Assembly (NCBI GenBank): GCA_019416395.1 | Contig: DXXH01000052.1 | Location: 1-18,804, forward strand | Direction of reading: 5' to 3' | Source: Clostridiales bacterium | Lineage (GTDB): Bacteria > Bacillota > Clostridia > Oscillospirales > Acutalibacteraceae | DNA: 18,804 bases | In this document: piece by piece, positions 7,841-13,613 of the stretch | How the letters are laid out: every line of letters begins with the position of its first letter | How positions within the stretch are numbered: position 1 is the first letter of the stretch | Translations under genes and position numbers: made by a program | The notes under the pieces: generated by a model | What the model saw: the letters and a program-made list of their open reading frames with translations, nothing else | Databases searched by the model: none | Told to the model about the DNA's origin: nothing

Positions 7841-7884
7841 AAGAGAAAAGCCCACCCGTGAAAACGGGAAGGGCTTTTTCTCTT
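7841..7884 (+). terminator. rho-independent terminator, copy 1, after rplQ
   Basis: AAGAGAAAAGCCC pairs with GGGCTTTTTCTCTT (one bulged T), with an inner stem CCCGT/ACGGG closed by a GAAA tetraloop. The run of T within and after the right arm gives a U-rich tail. It starts about 50 bases after the rplQ stop. The A-rich left arm also makes it usable in the reverse direction. Confidence 0.85.
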
Positions 7885-7985
7885 TTTCGGGTTACGGCCA
7901 GACCTGGAAGGCCAGAGAAAGCCATGCGGCCTGGAAAGGCCATTCAAAACTACCGGGAATTCCTCGGCGGCCAGGGGATTCCCCC

Positions 7986-8029
7986 AAAAGAAAAGCCCAC
8001 CCGTGAAAACGGGAAGGGCTTTTTCTCTT
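7986..8029 (+). terminator. rho-independent terminator, copy 2 of the repeat
   Basis: Same hairpin as the first copy: AAAAGCCC with GGGCTTTTT, inner CCCGT/ACGGG stem, GAAA loop, T-rich tail. The left arm has an A instead of the G in the first copy. It would act as a back-up stop for the ribosomal operon. Confidence 0.8.
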
Positions 8030-8133
8030 TTTCGGGTTACGGCCAGGCTTAGAAAGATCACAAACAGCCGTGAAACATGAAAATGCCCCGGCGAGAAAGA
8101 TACGAAACGACCAAAAGGGACAGCCCAGGGCAT

Positions 8134-8168
8134 AAAAAAGGAGTGTGGAACTTCCACACTCCTTTTTT
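8134..8168. terminator. strong bidirectional terminator between convergent units
   Basis: AAAAAAGGAGTGTGG and CCACACTCCTTTTTT form a perfect 15-bp stem with loop AACTT. T6 on the + strand and the complementary A6 on the left give U-tracts in both directions. It lies four bases beyond the stop of the minus-strand serine hydrolase gene and downstream of rplQ, so it serves both converging transcripts. Confidence 0.95.
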
Positions 8169-8172
8169 CGCT

Positions 8173-9696
8173 TTATTGTTCCCAGTAGAGCTTGGTTTTT
8201 GTGTTGATTTCCCCGTCCGCCAGGGTAAAGGTGAACGTGGGGGGAAGGTCACCTGCCAACCCGCCGCTTTGGGGAATGGTGTTTTCCCCGCTGATGGTCA
8301 GCTTGTTGCCCTGGAATTGGAACAGCAGCCGGGTTCCAGTGACCATACGGGTGTTGCGGACTTCCACTTCCAAGGTGTTGCCTGTCCGCCACCGACCGTT
8401 GGCTCCGAAAATAGTGCCGTCTGTCTGGGTTTGCTGGAAATGGCCGCTCATGCCCAGAGCCAGTTCCCGGGTACCGTTGTCCTGATGGAGAATCAGCTGG
8501 GCGTCCTCTCCCTGGAAGGAAAATTCCAGCCGTTCCAGTTTACTGCTCTGGGGGGAGAAGGAACCGCCGCCCCCAACCAGGTCCACCAGACCGGGGGTGG
8601 GGCCGTCGGGAAGGTACACAGCGCCGTTTAGGGACTGCTCTCCTCCGGGGTTCCGCATGCTCAGTACAGGATTGAGCTCCAAACGCTCCAGCCGTTTTTG
8701 GAGACGGTGCAGGCTGTGGCGGTCTTCCGGCAGAGGGCCGTCGGCAAAGGCGGGAAGAAGCTTATCCCAAATAGCGGTGAGGACAGATTGCAGCCGCATG
8801 GAGCAGGAATGGATCACCACAATAGCGTCCTGCTGGGTAAGTACCACGCCGTACTGGCCGAAAGCGCCGTCGCCCCGGAACACGCCGGGACGGTCGCACC
8901 GCCAGAATTGGAAACCGTAGCCCACCTGCCAGTCGGGATCGCCGCCCCAACCAGCGCCCCGGTTTTCGATCTGCTTGGAAGTGGCCTGGTCAAACCAGTC
9001 CTCATTCAGCAAGCGGCGGCCTTCCCACAGGCCTTTGTTGGCCACGAATTGGGTAAACCGGGTCATGGCTTCCAGGGTTAGGTACATGCCAGCTCCGCCC
9101 ATTTCCGTGCCGTCAGGCAGAGGGAAACAGTAAATATCCCCCATGCCCAAGGGCTCAAACAGCCGGGGCTTTAAGAACTGGGTGAGAGTCAAACCGGTTT
9201 TCCGGGTCAAAATGGCGGAAAGCAGGTTGGTGCCGGCAGTGTTGTACAGGAAATGGGTGCCGGGCTCGTACACAAAGGGGTGGTGGAGAAATGCGGAGAT
9301 CCAATCCGGATCCCCTGCCCCCAGATTGGGGATTTCCGTCTCATGGCCGCAGCCCATCATCAACAGGTGGCGCACCTGGCATTTTTTCAGATTTTCGCTG
9401 GGCTCCTGGGGGATTTTGTCCGGGAAGATATCCACCAGGTAGTCGTCCAGGGAGAGCGCCCCTTCCTGCACGGCAAATCCAATGGCTGTAGAGGTCAGGC
9501 TTTTGCTGAAAGAGAAAAGAATGTGGGGGGTCTGGGCGTTATAGGGAGCCCAGTGACCCTCGGCGTAGACCTTGCCGTGGCGGAGAAGCATGATTCCGTG
9601 CATCTCGATGCCATAGCGATACAGCTCGTCCAGCAGGTCCATCACCGCTTGTGAGGGAACGCCTACACTTTCCGGCGTAACGCGAGGTAATTCCAT
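8173..9696 (-). CDS. serine hydrolase, beta-lactamase / class C PBP-like fold
   Basis: A 507-residue protein. Residues about 10-320 form a beta-lactamase-like domain: the nucleophile motif SFSK (Ser62, Lys65), the second motif at Tyr151-Asn152-Thr153 (YNT in place of YxN, a variant common in this clostridial group), and a GDGAFGQ segment near 275-281 where the third motif is expected. Residues about 340-507 form a separate beta-rich domain of unknown role. No signal peptide or membrane segment is present, so it is probably cytoplasmic and an esterase/amidase rather than a resistance enzyme; the substrate is unknown. The ATG at 9696 follows GGAAGG on the minus strand; a longer frame would run into the divergent enolase gene. 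It has its own promoter and terminator. Confidence 0.88.
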   Translation of the reverse strand: MELPRVTPESVGVPSQAVMDLLDELYRYGIEMHGIMLLRHGKVYAEGHWAPYNAQTPHILFSFSKSLTSTAIGFAVQEGALSLDDYLVDIFPDKIPQEPSENLKKCQVRHLLMMGCGHETEIPNLGAGDPDWISAFLHHPFVYEPGTHFLYNTAGTNLLSAILTRKTGLTLTQFLKPRLFEPLGMGDIYCFPLPDGTEMGGAGMYLTLEAMTRFTQFVANKGLWEGRRLLNEDWFDQATSKQIENRGAGWGGDPDWQVGYGFQFWRCDRPGVFRGDGAFGQYGVVLTQQDAIVVIHSCSMRLQSVLTAIWDKLLPAFADGPLPEDRHSLHRLQKRLERLELNPVLSMRNPGGEQSLNGAVYLPDGPTPGLVDLVGGGGSFSPQSSKLERLEFSFQGEDAQLILHQDNGTRELALGMSGHFQQTQTDGTIFGANGRWRTGNTLEVEVRNTRMVTGTRLLFQFQGNKLTISGENTIPQSGGLAGDLPPTFTFTLADGEINTKTKLYWEQ

Positions 9697-9741
9697 AATA
9701 CAACTTCCTTCCAAAAAGAAATTTAGCGAACTGGTAAAACT

Positions 9742-9770
9742 AGTGTAGCACAGTTTAAAATCCCTTGCAA
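9742..9770 (-). promoter_or_regulatory. sigma-A promoter of the serine hydrolase gene
   Basis: Read on the minus strand: TTGCAA (9765-9770), 17-bp spacer, TACACT (9742-9747), with TG one base before the -10 (extended -10). The start point would be near 9735, leaving about 40 bases of leader before the ATG at 9696. Confidence 0.75.
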
Positions 9771-9792
9771 CGCCGAATACTAGTAATACTTT
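9765..9792 (+). promoter_or_regulatory. possible enolase promoter sharing the palindromic -35
   Basis: TTGCAA (9765-9770) is its own reverse complement. On the + strand it stands 16 bp before TACTTT (9787-9792), a weak but acceptable -10, and transcription would begin near 9799, about 27 bases before the enolase ATG. The alternative -10 TAATAC is only 13 bp away and too close. The spacing supports the call; the -10 is poor. Confidence 0.45.
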
Positions 9793-9825
9793 CAGCAAAA
9801 AACTTTCGAAAAGCGAGGAATTGTC

Positions 9826-11052
9826 ATGGTACGGATTCAAAAAGTATTCGGTTGCGAAATTCTGGACTCCCGGGGGAATCCCACAGTGAGCGCCACCGTG
9901 CAGCTCACCGACGGCACCATGGGAACGGCGTCGGCGCCTTCAGGGGCGTCTACGGGAAAATTTGAAGCGATAGAGCTCCGGGACGGGGACCAGCGCCGCT
10001 ACCACGGGAAAGGCGTGCTGAAAGCGGTGCGCAACGTGACGGAGATCATCTCCCCGGCCCTGGAGAAAGTCCCCAGCTTGACCGTACGGGAAATCGACGG
10101 GGTACTGCAAAAGCTGGACGGCACTCCCAATAAGGCCCACTTGGGGGCAAACGCCACCCTGGCGGTCTCCATGGCCTGTGCCCGGGCCATTGCCGCCCAT
10201 TACCGCATGCCCCTGTACCGCTATCTGGGCGGGGTGGCGGCTTATGAGCTTCCCAGGCCCATGATGAATATTCTCAACGGGGGCGCCCACGCAGGGAACA
10301 ACATCGACATTCAGGAATTTATGATCGTGCCCACGGAAGCGGAATCCTTCCGGGAAGGGCTGCGCTGGTGCTCCGAGATCTACCACACCTTGGGCCAACA
10401 GCTGAAAGCCCAGGGGCTTTCCACAGGGGTGGGGGACGAAGGCGGTTTTGCCCCGGACCTGCCCAGTGACGAGGCGGCAATCGAGGCCGTGCTGAACGCG
10501 GTGGAAAAGGCGGGCTACGGGGGAAAGGTAAAGCTTGCCTTGGACGCCGCCGGAAGCGAGTGGGTCCAGGGGGACCGGTACCGGCTGCCAAAGCGGGGAA
10601 AAGAGTTTACCGTGGAAGACATGATCGAATATTGGGAAGATCTGGTGAGGAAGTATCCCATTATCTCCATCGAAGATCCTTTGGGAGAAGAGGATTTCGC
10701 CGGATGGGCAGCCTTGACCGCCCGGTTAGGGGAAACCGTGCAGCTGGTAGGGGACGATTTGTTTGTCACCAATTTGGAGCGGCTGCGCCAAGGAATCGAC
10801 GAGGGAGCGGGCAACGCCATTTTGATTAAGCCCAACCAGATCGGAACGTTGACGGAGACGCTGGACTGTATCGAGCTGGCCAAACGGAGCGGGTACAAAA
10901 CCATCATCTCCCACCGTTCCGGGGAAACAGAAGACACCTTTATCGCGGATTTGGCGGTGGCGGTAAACGCAGGGCAGATCAAGACCGGCGCGCCTTGCCG
11001 CACCGAGCGTGTGGCCAAATATAACCGGTTGCTGCGCATTGAGGAGTGTTGA
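9826..11052 (+). CDS. eno: enolase (phosphopyruvate hydratase), short C-terminus
   Basis: A 408-residue enolase, which converts 2-phosphoglycerate to phosphoenolpyruvate in glycolysis. Family landmarks are all present: SGASTGKFEAIELRDGD (near 40), MNILNGGAHAGNNIDIQEFM (about 145-164), GVGDEGGFAPDL with the catalytic Glu, LALDAAGSEW (metal Asp), SIEDPLGEEDF (metal Glu), LVGDDLFVTN (metal Asp), LIKPNQIGTLTET (catalytic Lys), ISHRSGETEDTFIADLA and GQIKTGAPCRTERVAKYNRL. It is about 20 residues shorter than typical enolase, mainly because it stops right after LLRIEEC and lacks the usual tail. It should be active. SIEDP in place of SIEDG and GAPCRT in place of GSMSRS-like sequence suggest a divergent or second copy. 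GAGGA lies upstream of the ATG. Confidence 0.95.
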   Translation: MVRIQKVFGCEILDSRGNPTVSATVQLTDGTMGTASAPSGASTGKFEAIELRDGDQRRYHGKGVLKAVRNVTEIISPALEKVPSLTVREIDGVLQKLDGTPNKAHLGANATLAVSMACARAIAAHYRMPLYRYLGGVAAYELPRPMMNILNGGAHAGNNIDIQEFMIVPTEAESFREGLRWCSEIYHTLGQQLKAQGLSTGVGDEGGFAPDLPSDEAAIEAVLNAVEKAGYGGKVKLALDAAGSEWVQGDRYRLPKRGKEFTVEDMIEYWEDLVRKYPIISIEDPLGEEDFAGWAALTARLGETVQLVGDDLFVTNLERLRQGIDEGAGNAILIKPNQIGTLTETLDCIELAKRSGYKTIISHRSGETEDTFIADLAVAVNAGQIKTGAPCRTERVAKYNRLLRIEEC

Positions 11053-11077
11053 CAAACTGTCCCCAAACTGGTAGGAT
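11049..11077 (+). promoter_or_regulatory. sigma-A promoter of punA, overlapping the enolase stop
   Basis: TTGACA (11049-11054, consensus -35), 17-bp spacer, TAGGAT (11072-11077), with TG one base upstream of the -10 (extended -10). The -35 covers the enolase TGA. Transcription would start near 11084, so punA has its own promoter and a leader of about 140 bases. Confidence 0.7.
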
Positions 11078-11097
11078 TGAAAAAAACCAGCGGAAGC

Positions 11098-11201
11098 CAG
11101 GCAAAGAGCCTGTATCCCAGCTGGAAGGAGCCGGGAAACCAGGCGCAATTTCCAGCTGAGCGCAGGCTGTCTCCAGGGGAGAAAGGCTGTTTTGCTGGGA
11201 T
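11098..11201 (+). ncRNA. structured 5' leader of punA, possible cis-regulatory RNA
   Basis: Several complementary arms are visible by eye. CAGGC/GCCTG (11098-11102 with 11108-11112) is a small hairpin. ATCCCAGC (11114-11121) can pair with GCTGGGAT (11194-11201), closing a domain. Inside it, TGGAA (11122-11126) pairs with TTCCA (11150-11154) and TCTCC with GGAGA forms a third stem near 11169-11181. CAGCTGGAA (11118-11126) can instead pair with TTCCAGCTG (11150-11158), which excludes the closing helix. It does not match the purine riboswitch core or other classes I know. Function is inference only. Confidence 0.35.
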
Positions 11202-11226
11202 TTCAATTCAGAAGGGGAGAACGACC

Positions 11227-12054
11227 ATGGGAAATGTGCTTGACCGGGTGCTGGGCTGCGCCCAGGCCATTCAGGAGAAGACCGATTTTATCCCTCGCAC
11301 CGCCTTGATTCTAGGATCAGGACTGGGCGGCTTTGGGGAGCTGCTGCAAGTGGAGAGCGTGGTGGAATACAGCCAGATTCCCGGGTTTCCCGTTTCCACA
11401 GTGCCAGGCCATCAGGGCCGGTTCCTGTTTGGATATGTGGAACAGGAGCCTGTGGTGGTGATGCAGGGCCGTGTCCACTATTATGAAGGCTATTCCATGG
11501 AAGACGTGGTATTGCCCACCCGAGTAATGGCCCAGCTGGGAGCAAAACGGCTGGTGCTCACCAATGCCGCGGGGGGAATCGGTTCCCAGCTGGAAGCCGG
11601 GGACTTGATGTTGCTGACAGACCATATCGCTTCCTTTGTACCGTCGCCCTTGGTAGGCCCCAACGAGGACCAGCTTGGCCCCCGGTTTCCCGACATGACG
11701 GAAGTGTACAGCGTCCGTTTGCGGGAAAAAGCCCTTGCCGCGGCGGCGAAATTGGGGATTTCCCTAAAGCAAGGGGTGTATCTCCAAACCACAGGCCCTC
11801 AGTATGAGACTCCGGCGGAAATCCGCATGTTCCGGACCCTGGGCGCCGACGCGGTGGGCATGAGTACCGCCTGCGAAGCCATGGTAGCCCGGCACCTGGG
11901 CATGGAGATTTGCGGCATCAGCTGTGTAACCAATTTGGCCGCCGGGTTGAGCGACAAGGCCCTTTCCCACCAGGAAGTCCAGGAGACTGCCGACCGTGTG
12001 GCCAAGCAGTTCCAAGGGCTGGTATGGGAGCTGCTCTCCACCATCGACCAGTAA
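11227..12054 (+). CDS. punA: purine nucleoside phosphorylase (trimeric, family 2)
   Basis: A 275-residue PNP that splits inosine and guanosine with phosphate into base and ribose-1-phosphate for purine salvage. Phosphate-site GSGLGGF (30-36) and GRVHYYEG (81-88), base-site YETPAEIR (Glu194) and TNLAAGLSDKALSHQEV (Asn236 and following) fit the low-molecular-weight trimeric type, not hexameric DeoD. The ATG at 11227 follows AAGGGGAGA and gives the family's usual start; an open frame continues 150 bases upstream but that stretch is leader RNA and does not resemble the family. It is followed by a strong terminator, so it is a single-gene unit. Confidence 0.95.
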   Translation: MGNVLDRVLGCAQAIQEKTDFIPRTALILGSGLGGFGELLQVESVVEYSQIPGFPVSTVPGHQGRFLFGYVEQEPVVVMQGRVHYYEGYSMEDVVLPTRVMAQLGAKRLVLTNAAGGIGSQLEAGDLMLLTDHIASFVPSPLVGPNEDQLGPRFPDMTEVYSVRLREKALAAAAKLGISLKQGVYLQTTGPQYETPAEIRMFRTLGADAVGMSTACEAMVARHLGMEICGISCVTNLAAGLSDKALSHQEVQETADRVAKQFQGLVWELLSTIDQ

Positions 12055-12098
12055 GGGGCAGGCGTCTGAGACAGGGACGCCAGGAAAACAGGAATTGG

Positions 12099-12135
12099 AA
12101 AACCGGTGCGGTGATGAATCCGCGCCGGTTTTTTT
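12099..12135 (+). terminator. rho-independent terminator after punA
   Basis: AAAACCGG, T, GCGG pairs with CCGC, G, CCGGTTTT to make a 13-bp stem (12099-12111 with 12120-12132, one G-T pair) with an eight-base loop, and the run of seven T ends at 12135. It lies about 45 bases after the punA stop. Confidence 0.93.
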
Positions 12136-12183
12136 GCTGCTTTTTATAAGGAATTCCTATGGACTTGTATTTTTACTAGGTAT

Positions 12184-12212
12184 TTGTTATCCCATTTCCC
12201 GGGTGGTATAAT
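12184..12212 (+). promoter_or_regulatory. sigma-A promoter of the acetyltransferase unit
   Basis: TTGTTA (12184-12189), 17-bp spacer, TATAAT (12207-12212, consensus -10) preceded by TG at the extended position. The start point would be near 12219, giving a leader of about 30 bases to the ATG at 12251. This also argues against the upstream in-frame ATG at 12230. Confidence 0.88.
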
Positions 12213-12250
12213 GAATCCGGAATAAAACTTTGAGAGATTGGGAGACACAC

Positions 12251-12841
12251 ATGGAATTAAAGGAATTTCTTGCCCATTTAAACAGTGGAAAGCCGGTAGA
12301 AGGGGGAAGCGAAGCCCATTTGCTGATGCACCAAATCAGCCAGGAGGCCCTGAAAATCACCGCGGAAATCAACGGGAGCTACCATGAGCCAGAGGAACTG
12401 CGACAGCTGCTTTCCCAATTGTTTGGGGAGCCGGTGGATTCTACGGTGATGCTGTTTCCGCCCTTTTACACCGATTGCGGAAAGAACACCCATTTGGGGA
12501 AGAACGTGTTCATCAACATGGGATGCAAGTTTCAGGACCAGGGGGGCATTTTCATTGGCGACGGCTCGTTGATCGGCCACAATGTGGTGTTGGCTACCCT
12601 GAATCATGCCCTGCCGGCCCAAGAACGGGCCACCCTCATTCCCTGCCCCATACACATTGGAAAGAATGTCTGGATTGGCTCCAACGCCACCGTTTTACCG
12701 GGCGTGACCATTGGGGACGGGGCCATTGTCGCCGCCGGTGCGGTGGTGACCAAAGATGTGCCGGAAAATACCATCGTAGGGGGCGTTCCGGCAGTGGTTT
12801 TGCGGGAAGTCCCCAGCCAAGGGAGTCCCGCGACAGAATAA
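12251..12841 (+). CDS. sugar O-acetyltransferase, hexapeptide-repeat (LacA/Maa type)
   Basis: A 196-residue left-handed beta-helix acetyltransferase that moves acetyl from acetyl-CoA to a sugar or other hydroxyl. The N-terminal helical part (1-60) is followed by hexapeptide repeats such as IGDGSLIGHNVVLAT, IGKNVWIGSNATVLPGVTIG and GDGAIVAAGAVVTKDVPENT ending in the family's IVGGVPAVVLRE (about 175-186). His119 in LNHAL is the expected catalytic base; many relatives have a His followed by Pro here. The N-terminal Maa-type segment is divergent, so the acceptor is uncertain. GGGAG stands about eight bases before the ATG. The next gene starts 21 bases downstream and is probably cotranscribed. Confidence 0.9.
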   Translation: MELKEFLAHLNSGKPVEGGSEAHLLMHQISQEALKITAEINGSYHEPEELRQLLSQLFGEPVDSTVMLFPPFYTDCGKNTHLGKNVFINMGCKFQDQGGIFIGDGSLIGHNVVLATLNHALPAQERATLIPCPIHIGKNVWIGSNATVLPGVTIGDGAIVAAGAVVTKDVPENTIVGGVPAVVLREVPSQGSPATE

Positions 12842-12862
12842 ATCTGGAAAGAGGTGTCTGGT

Positions 12863-13456
12863 ATGGTACGGTTGCTATGCTTGTTCCTGGTGGTACTCTG
12901 TTTGGCGGCCTGCGGAGAAGGGACGGTTTCTTCGTCTGTGCCGGCCCAGACTCAGGAATCCTCTCAAGTCACAGGACAAGAATAAAATGCAGGAGCCGAT
13001 GCGGAACCGGAAGAGGGAACAGAATCGGAAGCGGCTGGGGAATCAACAGAAGAGGCCGCAGAGTCAGAAAACACAGTAGAAGCGGGAAAGGAGAAGGCTA
13101 TTTTGAAAATCACAGTTGGGGAGTACGAACTGAGCGCAGTATGGGAGCAGAACCGTTCCGCTGAGGAATTCCGGGAACTGCTGGAGAAAGGCCCGGTGAC
13201 AGTCACCATGGAAGATTACGGCGGGTTTGAAAAGGTGGGGCCCCTGGGAACCACTTTGCCCCGAAGCGATCAGCAGATCACCACGGAGCCTGGCGATGTG
13301 ATTCTCTACCAGGGCAATCAGATCACCATCTATTACGGCACCAATTCCTGGAATTTCACCAGGCTGGCCAAAATCACCGATCCCACAGATTTGCAGGCCA
13401 AGCTGGGGGAAGGGACAGTGCAGGTGACCTTTTCCCTGGAATCCCAGGACAAGTAA
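12863..13456 (+). pseudogene. lipoprotein with cyclophilin-like domain, interrupted by in-frame TAA
   Basis: One reading frame of 198 codons from ATG 12863 to the stop at 13456 is broken only by TAA at codon 41 (12983-12985). Codons 1-17 form a lipoprotein signal peptide ending in LAAC with Cys17 for lipidation. Residues 18-80 are a Ser/Gln/Glu/Ala-rich linker that continues unchanged past the stop (ADAEPEEGTESEAAGES). From about residue 81 (KITVGEYELSAVWEQNRSAE through QVTFSLESQ) lies a complete cyclophilin-like domain with FEKVGPLGTTLPRSDQQI and TEPGDVILYQGN motifs, a fold often found in clostridial lipoproteins. The frame never shifts. Either this is a recent nonsense mutation, a sequencing error, or the domain is re-initiated at TTG 13103, which has AAAGGAG nine bases upstream. 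Confidence 0.8.
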
Positions 13457-13490
13457 GAAAAAGAATCGGGGAACCGCCCCCATCATAAAA

Positions 13491-13546
13491 ACTCCCGGCC
13501 GCGTTCCAGGTGGAATCCATGGAAGCAGCCGGGAGTTGTGTTTTTT
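13491..13546. terminator. bidirectional terminator between the lipoprotein and GH32 genes
   Basis: ACTCCCGGC (13491-13499) pairs with GCCGGGAGT (13528-13536), with a smaller inner TTCCA/TGGAA stem. TGTGTTTTTT follows on the + strand, and AAAAA before the left arm gives a U-tract for the minus-strand transcript of the GH32 gene. Confidence 0.88.
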
Positions 13547-13613
13547 AGGGAATTTTTTTTGTTCGTCAGGGGATTGGTCTGTCAGAGGGCTGGCCAATTC
13601 TTCAAGGGAACGC

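Larger units (their letters stand above)
7835..8046. repeat. tandem direct repeat carrying duplicated terminator hairpins
   Basis: Positions 7835-7901 and 7980-8046 are 67-bp copies that I align with a single difference (g at 7843, a at 7988), offset by 145 bp; weaker similarity extends about 15 bp upstream (GGCGGC, GGGG). Each copy holds a complete hairpin with T-tract. The spacer holds a smaller imperfect repeat (CCTGGAAGGCC and CCTGGAAAGGCC). The whole 7791-8172 gap between rplQ and the serine hydrolase gene contains these hairpins, the strong terminator at 8134 and no plausible gene; short open frames across the repeats only reflect the repeated sequence. The unit may be a dispersed intergenic repeat, which one window cannot show. 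Confidence 0.9.

Noticed and set aside
7729..8157. Minus-strand frames over the terminator repeats that encode a repeated peptide.
   Set aside because: The peptide repeat only mirrors the 67-bp DNA repeat; hairpins and T-tracts explain the sequence, and the frames have no start signals.
11127..11142. Likeness of GAGCCGGGAAACC in the punA leader to the B12 box of cobalamin riboswitches.
   Set aside because: Several core positions differ, and the roughly 150 bases that should precede the box lie inside the enolase coding region and before the likely transcription start.
12475..13164. A 229-codon + strand frame across the end of the acetyltransferase gene and the lipoprotein gene.
   Set aside because: It runs out of frame through conserved hexapeptide repeats and the lipobox, and is Arg/Gly/His-rich in the way of an off-frame translation.
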